Shown here one piece after another: positions 10,018 through 17,575 of a stretch of DNA of 64,000 nt. Source of the stretch: Acinetobacter sp. ASP199. Its GTDB lineage: Bacteria > Pseudomonadota > Gammaproteobacteria > Pseudomonadales > Moraxellaceae. A program made the translations under genes and the position numbers. Each line of letters opens with the position of its first letter. The stretch's first letter is position 1. The stretch spans positions 806,001 through 870,000 of the forward strand of contig NZ_CP062182.1 of assembly GCF_022700675.1 (NCBI RefSeq). The letters run 5' to 3'. A model generated the notes under the pieces. It saw nothing but the letters and a program-made list of their open reading frames with translations. It was not told the origin of the DNA and did not search any database.

Positions 10018-10656
10018 ATGTCGACTGAGAACAGCAGCACTGCAGTTACAGAAGAAATTCCAAATCTATTGATTACACCGACTGCACAAGAGTATTTAAA
10101 GGATCTACTGGAAAAGCAAAATACACCAGGTATTGGTGTACGCGTTTTCGTGGAAAATCCTGGTACACCGCGCGCTGAATGTTGCATGGCTTATAGTGCA
10201 CCAGATGAAGTTGTACCGACAGATTACAAACAGGATTATCCAGAATTCCCTGCGTATATCGATGCTCCATCTATTCCTTATTTGCTTGATGCAGTAATTG
10301 ATTACAACAAAGACCGTTTTGGTGGTCAGCTGACTTTCCGTGCGCCAAACTCTAAAGTGCCACGCGTAGGTCCTGATGCATCTGTAGAAGAGCGTATTAC
10401 TTACGTGCTTCAGTCAGAAATTAACCCGGGTCTGGCAGGTCACGGTGGTAACTGTGCACTGGTTGAAGTCAAAGAAGACCCAGAAAAAGGTTTAACCGCT
10501 GTACTTAAATTTGGTGGTGGTTGCCAAGGCTGTTCAGCAATTGATATCACTTTGAAACAGGGTGTAGAAACAACGCTAAAACAGCATATTCCTGAATTGA
10601 TGAATGTGGTTGATGAAACGGATCATAGTCAATCTGAAGGCGCTTATATGAAATAA
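10018..10656 (+). CDS. nfuA: Fe-S biogenesis protein NfuA
   Basis: A 212-residue scaffold/carrier that delivers [4Fe-4S] clusters to target enzymes, important under oxidative stress or iron limitation. The N-terminal half (about 15-110) is a degenerate A-type (IscA-like) domain. The C-terminal half is the Nfu domain with the cluster-ligating CxxC, Cys169 and Cys172, in GGGCQGCSAIDITLK. A good Shine-Dalgarno (gagga) precedes the ATG. The gene is single, ends in an intrinsic terminator, and sits upstream of a Fur-regulated iron receptor, but the terminator argues against co-transcription. Confidence 0.97.
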   Translation: MSTENSSTAVTEEIPNLLITPTAQEYLKDLLEKQNTPGIGVRVFVENPGTPRAECCMAYSAPDEVVPTDYKQDYPEFPAYIDAPSIPYLLDAVIDYNKDRFGGQLTFRAPNSKVPRVGPDASVEERITYVLQSEINPGLAGHGGNCALVEVKEDPEKGLTAVLKFGGGCQGCSAIDITLKQGVETTLKQHIPELMNVVDETDHSQSEGAYMK

Positions 10657-10670
10657 GCCTTTTGCCAGCT

Positions 10671-10702
10671 AAAAATAGCCTCCATTTTGGGGCTATTTTT
10701 TT
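10671..10702 (+). terminator. Intrinsic terminator of nfuA
   Basis: Stem aaaaatagcc / ggctattttt with loop tccattttgg and a T tract, 15 bases after the stop. Confidence 0.85.
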
Positions 10703-10746
10703 GCCTCAATTTTAATCATTTGCACATGCTGCATGGGTGGTACGTG

Positions 10747-10760
10747 ATTGATCGATCAAT
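10747..10760. promoter_or_regulatory. Perfect 14-bp palindrome upstream of the TonB receptor
   Basis: The sequence attgatcgatcaat is fully self-complementary and lies about 35 bp upstream of the Fur box. It could be an operator for a second regulator of the receptor gene, or chance; no family can be assigned. Confidence 0.35.
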
Positions 10761-10795
10761 AAAACCTAAAATGAGGTGAAAAATAATCGCAAATA

Positions 10796-10815
10796 TAAAT
10801 GAGAATGATTATTAA
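10796..10815. promoter_or_regulatory. Fur box of the TonB-dependent receptor gene
   Basis: The bases taaatgagaatgattatta match the Fur consensus core (GATAATGATAATCATTATC) closely, including GAGAATGATTATTA. The site is about 85 bp before the receptor ATG, in promoter position. Iron-replete repression of the receptor follows from known Fur biology. Confidence 0.8.
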
Positions 10816-10900
10816 AACTATTTGCATATGAGGTGTTGGTTGTTACAATCCGCAACAATTAGAACATGATCTCTTCATAAATAGGCTTGGGTATACGGGT

Positions 10901-13153
10901 ATGACAACACCATTTATAAAATCGACGTTGGCTTTTGCAGTAGTTTCAGCGATGGCTGTAAGTGTTCAAGCGCAAATTAATGTAGCAGAACAACAGGACG
11001 CGCAGACAGATACTGTAAAGATGGAAACCATTGTTGTAAAAGCGGCCAAAGATGAATTAAAACAAGCTGCTGGATTATCTGTAATTGGTGAAGAAACTTT
11101 AAAAAAACAACCAGTATCTAATGATATTGCTGAAATTGTTAGAAAAATGCCTGGTGTAAACCTGAGTGGTTCATCAACCTCAGGACAACGAGGTAACCAG
11201 CGTCAAATTGATTTACGTGGTATGGGACCAGATAATACTTTAATTCTAATAGATGGTCGCCCAGTTACATCTCGGATGGCAGTGCGTCCAGGACGTGCAG
11301 GTGAAAAAGATACGCGAGGGGATTCGCAGTGGGTACCACCAACTTCTATTGAACGTATTGAAGTATTAAGAGGACCGGCAGCTGCACGTTACGGTTCAGG
11401 TAGTATGGGTGGTGTCGTAAATATCATCACGAAGTCACCAACTGAACAAGAAGCCTCTATTAATGGCTATTACGAAATGCCTGAAAGCGATTTAGAGGGG
11501 CAATCTTGGCGTACCGGGATTAATCTTGCGGGTCCGGTTACCGAAAAATTATCGTATCGAACAACTCTTGGCTATAACAAATCAAAAGGTGACGATCCTT
11601 ACATCAATAAAAATGATGCTATTAATGGCAGTGTGGCAGCAGGTTCTGAAGGGGTTGAGAATATTGATGCACGTCAGTTGTTTGAGTATGTGATTGATAC
11701 GATGAATACCGTAGGTGTTGAAATAAATTACTCAAATCAAAGTAACCTATGGGCGGGTGATGCTCAGTTCCAATCTGTGAATGAAAATTTAGTCAATGCA
11801 TTAGAAGGAGAAAAAACCAATGAAATGGAACGCTATGGTATTTCTCTAATCCACCGTGGGGATTACGCTAACAGTAAAAGTAATAGCTATATTGAATATA
11901 ACCGAACTGACAATACACGATTACAAGAAGGTAATAACGGTAGGGGAGAAGGTCAAATTCAAACATCAAATATAGAAACTCCTATTTGGAATACGGCTAA
12001 ATTTGAAACCCTGAATGCTAAATCTGAATGGGATTTATTTTTTAAGCGTCACACATTGACTGCAGGCGCGGAATTTCGTGGTGAACGATTGCATAATCCA
12101 TTGGTAGCGCAGTCAGACGATTTACCTTTTGAAGGAGGTTTCGGCGAACTTGAACTAGAACAAAGTAAGCGAGATCCAAATACAGAAGCTTATACAGTCG
12201 GTTTATATTTTGAAGATAATTTTCAAATTACACCGGATTGGTATATCACACCAGGCTTACGTTTCGACTATCACAATCAAGCGGGAAGTAATTGGTCACC
12301 AAGCTTAAATAGTACATGGCAGTTTAGTGAAAATTGGTCGGTAAAGGGCGGTATTAGCCGTGCCTTCAAAGTTCCAAACCTTTATCAACTAGACCCAAAT
12401 TATATTTATTATACAGGAGGGAATGGTTGTCCGAGCTGGGTTCCAACAAATCAACGTGGCTGTCATGTATTGGGTAATCCAGATCTTGAAAGTGAAGTAT
12501 CTTGGAATAAAGAAATTACGTTTACTTATGATGATGGGACAGGATTAAACGCAGGCTTAACATACTATCGTAATGATTATGAAAACCGTGTTGCAGCAGG
12601 TGATACACCTGTGGCTTTCGTGAATGTTGACCCGAGTCTAAATAGTGATCGTCCAAGCCGAACATTATTCCAGTGGGAAAATCAAGGTGAAGCAATTATT
12701 GAAGGGATTGAAGCCTTTGTACAAGTTCCTTTAACAGATAACTTAAAGTGGAATCATAACTTTACAGGTAATATTCGTTCAGAACGTAAAGATAATGGTG
12801 AACCCTTATCTCTGATTCCCAAATATACTTTTAATACCAGTTTAGATTGGGATATTAATGATCGTTGGAATGCGAATGTGATTGCAAGTTATTACGGTGA
12901 AATAGAAGCTCCGAAAAAATCAGCAACTACAGGTGAGGATCTTGCAGAGGAAAGTTTATTAGATCGTGATGAATATGTATTGGTGAATTTGAATACAAAT
13001 TATCAAGTGAATGATCATTTAGCCTTAGGTTTGGGTGTTAAAAACTTGTTCGATGAAGAAGTGAAACGTGAAGGAACTGCTAATAATGCGGGAGCCCGTA
13101 CTTTCAATGAGCCAGGACGAGCTTATACATTTAATATTAAATATAACTTCTAA
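10901..13153 (+). CDS. TonB-dependent outer-membrane siderophore receptor (FepA/PfeA-like)
   Basis: A 750-residue outer-membrane protein that imports ferric siderophores using TonB energy. It has a signal peptide (about 1-24, ending VQA/QI), a TonB-box-like METIVV at about 41-46, then the plug domain with IRKMPGVNLSG-type and RIEVLRGPAAARYGSGSMGGVVNIITK signatures. The rest is a 22-strand barrel ending in the terminal aromatic residue (YTFNIKYNF). The plug (RGMGPDNTLILIDGRPV) resembles the catecholate receptors FepA, PfeA and IroN; the exact ligand cannot be told. A strong Fur box upstream indicates iron-starvation induction. No siderophore synthesis or transport genes are adjacent, only a decayed binding-protein gene at 8770-9185, so it may use siderophores made by others. 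Confidence 0.94.
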   Translation: MTTPFIKSTLAFAVVSAMAVSVQAQINVAEQQDAQTDTVKMETIVVKAAKDELKQAAGLSVIGEETLKKQPVSNDIAEIVRKMPGVNLSGSSTSGQRGNQRQIDLRGMGPDNTLILIDGRPVTSRMAVRPGRAGEKDTRGDSQWVPPTSIERIEVLRGPAAARYGSGSMGGVVNIITKSPTEQEASINGYYEMPESDLEGQSWRTGINLAGPVTEKLSYRTTLGYNKSKGDDPYINKNDAINGSVAAGSEGVENIDARQLFEYVIDTMNTVGVEINYSNQSNLWAGDAQFQSVNENLVNALEGEKTNEMERYGISLIHRGDYANSKSNSYIEYNRTDNTRLQEGNNGRGEGQIQTSNIETPIWNTAKFETLNAKSEWDLFFKRHTLTAGAEFRGERLHNPLVAQSDDLPFEGGFGELELEQSKRDPNTEAYTVGLYFEDNFQITPDWYITPGLRFDYHNQAGSNWSPSLNSTWQFSENWSVKGGISRAFKVPNLYQLDPNYIYYTGGNGCPSWVPTNQRGCHVLGNPDLESEVSWNKEITFTYDDGTGLNAGLTYYRNDYENRVAAGDTPVAFVNVDPSLNSDRPSRTLFQWENQGEAIIEGIEAFVQVPLTDNLKWNHNFTGNIRSERKDNGEPLSLIPKYTFNTSLDWDINDRWNANVIASYYGEIEAPKKSATTGEDLAEESLLDRDEYVLVNLNTNYQVNDHLALGLGVKNLFDEEVKREGTANNAGARTFNEPGRAYTFNIKYNF

Positions 13154-13161
13154 GCGATAGT

Positions 13162-13190
13162 AAAAAGCCACCTCTCGGTGGCTTTTTTTA
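13162..13190. terminator. Bidirectional terminator between receptor and 13188 gene
   Basis: Stem aaaaagccacc / ggtggcttttt with a 4-base loop, flanked by A and T tracts. Its right edge touches the stop codon of the convergent minus-strand gene, so one hairpin can serve both. Confidence 0.85.
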
Positions 13191-14195
13191 TTCTTCAATC
13201 CTTAAGATGTTCAGTGTATTTTCCGAATAATAGAACTGTTCCAGATAGGCACGTGCGCGTGCGCGTAAATGACCTTGTGAAATCATCTGCTGAATGACAG
13301 GAACCAGTAATTCATATAATTCATGTTGAATCAATGATTCATCGATATTCAGATCACGCAGTAGCAGATCAAAAGTGTGCTCCTGATTACGCACATACCA
13401 AGCGTGCACGCCATCTTGTATCTGCTGTTGTAGATAATCAGTTTGGCGCATGTGATCCCAGATCTCATGGCCCAAATTCACAGTCTGGGTCAGGTCTTGT
13501 ACTTCAATATAATTCTTTAATACGGACAGAGGCATATCTTTGATTTTATGCCAGAGATTCGCTTGAAAATGATAGAGTTTTTCATCATCAAAGTGCTGGT
13601 TCAGCACATGCTCACTCATTTGGCTAAGTTTTAAAATATTTTTTTGCAAATAACGGGCAACTGTATTGTCCAGACTGCTATCCGTGACATTTTCCAGTAC
13701 AGACTTGCCCATTTTCATAAAGCGAGAAACACCGGGTACGCTTTTGGCAATTACCGAATTATCCAGATAATCCTGAATTGAATGCTGGATCAGCTGACTG
13801 ATCATGGCAGAAAAGGCAGGGTTGTTGACCATTTTCTTGATCAGGCGCTGACGATGGCCACTTTTACTTGCGACATACTGAGCAATCTTATCAATAGTCA
13901 GTACAGGAATCACATCGGCAATCTTGGTATTGTCATTTGCAGGGTGGACCAGAGCAAAACGGATATGTTCTGCAATCTGTTCAATCAGAAAAGAGCTGGC
14001 AGCTGTGCCTAATATTTGTTTTTGTAATAGCTGGTTAATTTGCATCGGATTCCACAGATCTTTTAGTGTCTGTTTGCGGAACCACAGATAGAAAGCCTGA
14101 AACTCATCTTGAATCGTTTCAGATTGAGCAAATGACTGATCTAGAAAGTCGAGCTGAGCGTCGATCAATTGCTCAATCATAGGGTGTTTCTGCAT
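13188..14195 (-). CDS. Uncharacterised, mostly helical protein
   Basis: A 335-residue protein of no family I recognise. It is rich in Gln, Leu, Ile and His, has no signal peptide or clear membrane helix, and looks almost entirely alpha-helical, with amphipathic repeats such as LSQMSEHVLNQHF and VPVIQQMISQGHLRARARAYLEQF. It starts only 14 bases after the stop of the secreted alpha/beta hydrolase, so the two almost certainly form an operon. A role linked to lipid or ester metabolism is an inference from that pairing only. Confidence 0.8.
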   Translation of the reverse strand: MQKHPMIEQLIDAQLDFLDQSFAQSETIQDEFQAFYLWFRKQTLKDLWNPMQINQLLQKQILGTAASSFLIEQIAEHIRFALVHPANDNTKIADVIPVLTIDKIAQYVASKSGHRQRLIKKMVNNPAFSAMISQLIQHSIQDYLDNSVIAKSVPGVSRFMKMGKSVLENVTDSSLDNTVARYLQKNILKLSQMSEHVLNQHFDDEKLYHFQANLWHKIKDMPLSVLKNYIEVQDLTQTVNLGHEIWDHMRQTDYLQQQIQDGVHAWYVRNQEHTFDLLLRDLNIDESLIQHELYELLVPVIQQMISQGHLRARARAYLEQFYYSENTLNILRIEE

Positions 14196-14209
14196 ATTGA
14201 TTCTAAAAG

Positions 14210-15247
14210 TTAATTTAAAGGGATGAGTTTATCAGCAAGTGGATTTTTTAGGGTCTGTGTCTTTGCAAGGAAAGGTAAATAATACTGCGCAACCTGTCTT
14301 TCTGCTTCAAGAATCGGTATATGGCCGACATTGTTCAGAATCACAGGTGTTTCAGCGCGTTTAAATAAGGAATGTAGCTCTTTAGCCACTTCAACATTAA
14401 TAATACGATCCTGCTTGCCCCATAGAATCAGTGTTGGCGCTTCTACAGTACGGGTCAAACGAGCAAAAGTTTCCGGGGTATAGATCCGGCTCAGCATGAT
14501 AATTTGATCAATGGCTTTGCTGGTCTGCTCGGAACGGGAAATCAGCAGTTTTTCCTGGGCATGTTTTAACTGATCTGAGAGAGCAGGCGGGTGCTGCATC
14601 AGTTTATGACTGACATCTTCCAGATCTCCCGGTTTGCTCACAATCAGATTTTTTAGCGCATGTGGGTCACGCGTATAGCGCGTATTGGCATTTTTATAGA
14701 TTCCGGCACTATTGAGTAAGAACAGGCTTTGCGTATCGAAAGGATATTGAGAGGCATAAACTGTGGCAATTGACCCCCCTAGAGAATGCCCGGCTACATG
14801 CAGATTTTCATCGACATCCAAAGCTTCCAGGAAGATGCGCAGTTGAGAGGTGACATTCGGTACTGAGAAATCAAAATCTGCAGGTGTACGGGTATCGCCA
14901 TTATTGGGTAAATCCGGAATGATCACATGATAATACGGCGTGAGAAACTGTGCGACACGATTCCAATCGTCTTTGGTGCCAGCCAGACCATGAATCAGCA
15001 AAATGGACGGTTTATTGACATTGCCGCCTTCGTTATAGCTCCAGGAAATATTACCGACTTTCAGTATCTTACTTCTCAGACCCGCATGCAGACGTTCCTG
15101 AACCAGATACTGGCTAAGAATATTATTGCCTGGCTGAGCACGCGTAGGAAAACTGACTTGGGCCTGACTTAAGGTACTCAAGCTTGGGGCTAATATTAGG
15201 GTCATGGCGCAGAGTAATTTTGAGCGCTTTATTAATTTTCTTATCAT
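14210..15247 (-). CDS. Exported alpha/beta-hydrolase (lipase/esterase-like)
   Basis: About 345 residues. A signal peptide (LLCAMTLILAPSLSTLSQAQ) precedes an alpha/beta-hydrolase fold. The oxyanion-region motif LLIHGLAGTKDDW, the nucleophile elbow GHSLGGS, the acid in LWGKQDRIIN and the catalytic His in NVGHIPILE are all in the expected order. It is therefore probably a periplasmic or secreted esterase or lipase; the substrate is unknown. I chose ATG 15247 (MIRKLIKRSK), which gives a normal signal peptide; an ATG at 15271 adds eight residues. It leads a two-gene operon with the unknown gene at 13188-14195. Confidence 0.88.
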   Translation of the reverse strand: MIRKLIKRSKLLCAMTLILAPSLSTLSQAQVSFPTRAQPGNNILSQYLVQERLHAGLRSKILKVGNISWSYNEGGNVNKPSILLIHGLAGTKDDWNRVAQFLTPYYHVIIPDLPNNGDTRTPADFDFSVPNVTSQLRIFLEALDVDENLHVAGHSLGGSIATVYASQYPFDTQSLFLLNSAGIYKNANTRYTRDPHALKNLIVSKPGDLEDVSHKLMQHPPALSDQLKHAQEKLLISRSEQTSKAIDQIIMLSRIYTPETFARLTRTVEAPTLILWGKQDRIINVEVAKELHSLFKRAETPVILNNVGHIPILEAERQVAQYYLPFLAKTQTLKNPLADKLIPLN

Positions 15248-15553
15248 GGCGTCACATTCCTTGTCTTGCATCCAGTGTACTGTTCAAAACTGTCTCATCC
15301 TGAAACAAGCTCACCTTGTTCGAATAAAATCATAGGGTTATTTCTATTGTAAATAATTGTGAAGTAATGTCATCAATAAGTTACCAGAATCATTAAAAAA
15401 ATTCAGTTTTCATGTGAACTCTGATCAGAAAATGCAATATTAGTGTGATATAGGTCCACTGATAGAAATTTAGACAAGCTCATTTTTTGCAAGTGACATT
15501 CATAAATCAGAGGATTAAGATATTGCAACTTAAAACAACGGTGGTAAACACGA

Positions 15554-16168
15554 ATGCTCACAGCTCAGGAAGCTATAGAACGTCTTAAAAAGGGTAACCA
15601 ACGCTTTGTCAAAGGTGAAACGCAGCATTTAAAATTATTATCGCATCAGCAACGTGCTGAAATGGCAGAAAGTCAGGAACCATTTGCTATTGTTTTAGGG
15701 TGTTCAGATTCACGCGTACCAGCAGAAATGGTATTTGACCAAGGTCTGGGTGATTTGTTTGTCATTCGTGTAGCAGGGAATATTGTCGCGCCGTCTCAGG
15801 TCGGTAGTGTTGAATTCGCTGCAGAAAGCTTTGGTTGTCCTGTAGTCATTGTCTTGGGTCATACGCATTGTGGTGCAATTCATTCTACGATTGAAGCATT
15901 GACCAATCCAGCAACTCCGCCATCTGCAAATCTGATGTCAATCGTGAATCGTGTACGTCCATCAGTTGAAATTCTGATGCAGACTGAACTGAAAGATGAC
16001 CTGAACAAACTGTCTAAGCATGCAGTACGCTCGAATGTGTTTGCTTCTGTGAATCAATTACGTCATGGTTCAGCAGTATTGGAAAATCTGATTGCACAAG
16101 GCAAATTACTGGTGGTGGGAGCTGAATACTCACTGGAAACTGGTGAAGTCACCTTTTTTGATTTCTAA
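15554..16168 (+). CDS. Beta-class carbonic anhydrase
   Basis: A 204-residue cytosolic zinc enzyme that interconverts CO2 and bicarbonate. The zinc site of the beta class is complete: Cys50 and Asp52 in LGCSDSRVP, His103 and Cys106 in LGHTHCGAI; the Asp-Arg dyad (Asp52, Arg54) is present. Length is typical of beta-CAs. The gene stands alone, with a long A/T-rich leader and a shared terminator-like inverted repeat between it and the convergent tesA gene. Confidence 0.96.
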   Translation: MLTAQEAIERLKKGNQRFVKGETQHLKLLSHQQRAEMAESQEPFAIVLGCSDSRVPAEMVFDQGLGDLFVIRVAGNIVAPSQVGSVEFAAESFGCPVVIVLGHTHCGAIHSTIEALTNPATPPSANLMSIVNRVRPSVEILMQTELKDDLNKLSKHAVRSNVFASVNQLRHGSAVLENLIAQGKLLVVGAEYSLETGEVTFFDF

Positions 16169-16189
16169 TTTGAATTTTAAGAATGAATG

Positions 16190-16223
16190 ATATTAAAGGC
16201 GCCTTAGAGGGCGCCTTTAATAT
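16190..16223. terminator. Perfect 14-bp inverted repeat shared by carbonic anhydrase and tesA ends
   Basis: Arms atattaaaggcgcc (16190-16203) and ggcgcctttaatat (16210-16223) flank a 6-base spacer that contains the tesA stop codon (TTA on the plus strand). It lies 21 bases after the carbonic anhydrase stop. The right arm is also the last coding part of tesA. It is probably a bidirectional terminator, although the T tract is interrupted. Confidence 0.7.
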
Positions 16224-16839
16224 ATGGATAAGCATTATTTAACAGGATGCTTTGTGCCTTGGCATTTGGATGTACCAGATCCTGTTGCATCAAGTTTTTA
16301 TTTCCTGCCACCCCATTCAAAAAGAATGGTAACAATTTCACTTTATATTGCTGGCTCACCACCTTGTAATTATTTTCAAAAGCTTTTGTATAACTTTGAC
16401 CATAATTTGGCGGCATTTTCATGCCAAAAAGAATGACCTTTGCTTTGGCTTTTTGACTTTGCTGAACCAGATTTGCCAGATTTTTCTGAATCATCTGTGG
16501 CGGCTGACCACGTAGGCCATCATTGCCACCCAGTTCAATCACGACAATATGTGGCTTATGGGTCTGGAGCAGTTTAGGCAGACGTGCCAGTGCACCGCTG
16601 GTGGTTTCACCGCTCACACTTGCATTGACCACTTTATGCTGTATCGGATACTGTTGGTTTAAACGTTTTTGCAACAGATTGACCCAACCCTGTTCAGGTT
16701 GAATACCATAACCCGCACTTAAGCTGTCACCCAGAATCATAATGGTCTTTGCTGAAACCAGCACCGGCATCAGGCACAGGCCAAACAGTGCTAAGCTGCG
16801 GAATAAATAAGACTTTAGAATTTGAATATTCAGATGCAT
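16204..16839 (-). CDS. tesA: TesA-type SGNH/GDSL esterase (thioesterase I / arylesterase)
   Basis: From ATG 16839 the protein has 211 residues: a signal peptide (SLALFGLCLMPVLVSAK) and an SGNH hydrolase. Blocks visible: GDSLSAGYG (nucleophile Ser), the Gly-bearing block II region NASVSGETTSG, GGNDGLRG (Asn), and DLVHPNAKAQ with the Asp-x-x-His pair. E. coli TesA is a periplasmic esterase, lysophospholipase and thioesterase of this size. The divergent ybbA-ybbP pair next door reproduces the E. coli tesA/ybbA/ybbP order, which supports the name. The stop codon falls inside a terminator hairpin. Confidence 0.92.
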   Translation of the reverse strand: MHLNIQILKSYLFRSLALFGLCLMPVLVSAKTIMILGDSLSAGYGIQPEQGWVNLLQKRLNQQYPIQHKVVNASVSGETTSGALARLPKLLQTHKPHIVVIELGGNDGLRGQPPQMIQKNLANLVQQSQKAKAKVILFGMKMPPNYGQSYTKAFENNYKVVSQQYKVKLLPFFLNGVAGNKNLMQQDLVHPNAKAQSILLNNAYPYIKGAL

Positions 16840-16878
16840 AGGAAAAGTATGATTCAAGATCGCCAGAAAGCTACCATC

Positions 16879-17574
16879 ATGCCACAGCCAATAATTTCTG
16901 CTCAACAATTGACACAAAAGATACAACTATCACAAAAACAGTTGACGATTTTTGAGAACCTTAATCTGGAGATTCTGGCTGGAGAACAGGTAGCGATTAC
17001 CGGACGATCCGGCTCTGGAAAATCAACCTTACTGGGCATACTGGCAACCCTGGATCAGGCCAGTTCAGGTCAGTTACAGGTCTGTGGTGAATCGACTACT
17101 GAAATGAATGAAGAACAGCGAGCCAAGGTCAGACTGGAAAATATCGGTTTTGTATTTCAGTCTTTTCAGCTGTTGCCACATCTGACTGCATTAGAAAATG
17201 TGATGTTGCCGTTACGTTTACAGCCAAACTTCAATTATGCCGCAGCTGAACAAAAAGCGTTGAATCTGTTGCAAAGAGTAGGGCTGGACCGTCAGGCCCA
17301 GCAAACCCCTAAAGTGCTTTCTGGCGGGGAACAGCAACGTGTTGCGATTGCCCGTGCTTTGGTGAGTGAGCCAAAAATTATTTTTGCTGATGAACCGACT
17401 GGAAATCTGGATGGGGAGACCGCCAAGGAAATTGAACAGCTGTTATTTCAGTTAAACCATGAATTGGGTACCACTTTAATTTTGGTGACCCATGACCAGA
17501 AACTGGCACAACTCTGCCAGCGTCATTTTGAGTTAAGCAATGGTCAGTTGACTGAACATGTGAATGGAGGATGA
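16879..17574 (+). CDS. ybbA: ABC transporter ATP-binding protein YbbA (LolD-like)
   Basis: ATPase subunit of the YbbA-YbbP exporter-like ABC system of the MacB/LolCDE type. Walker A is GRSGSGKS, the signature is LSGGEQQR, Walker B is IIFADEPT and the switch His is in LVTHDQK. The length (about 231 residues) and the Phe-rich Q-loop ([11 protein letters not shown]) are typical of the LolD/MacB class. ATG 16879 (MPQPIIS) fits family N-termini; an ATG at 16849 has the better Shine-Dalgarno (aggaaaag) and would add ten residues. It overlaps the 5' region of divergent tesA and sits directly before ybbP. Substrate unknown. Confidence 0.93.
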   Translation: MPQPIISAQQLTQKIQLSQKQLTIFENLNLEILAGEQVAITGRSGSGKSTLLGILATLDQASSGQLQVCGESTTEMNEEQRAKVRLENIGFVFQSFQLLPHLTALENVMLPLRLQPNFNYAAAEQKALNLLQRVGLDRQAQQTPKVLSGGEQQRVAIARALVSEPKIIFADEPTGNLDGETAKEIEQLLFQLNHELGTTLILVTHDQKLAQLCQRHFELSNGQLTEHVNGG

Positions 17575-17575
17575 T

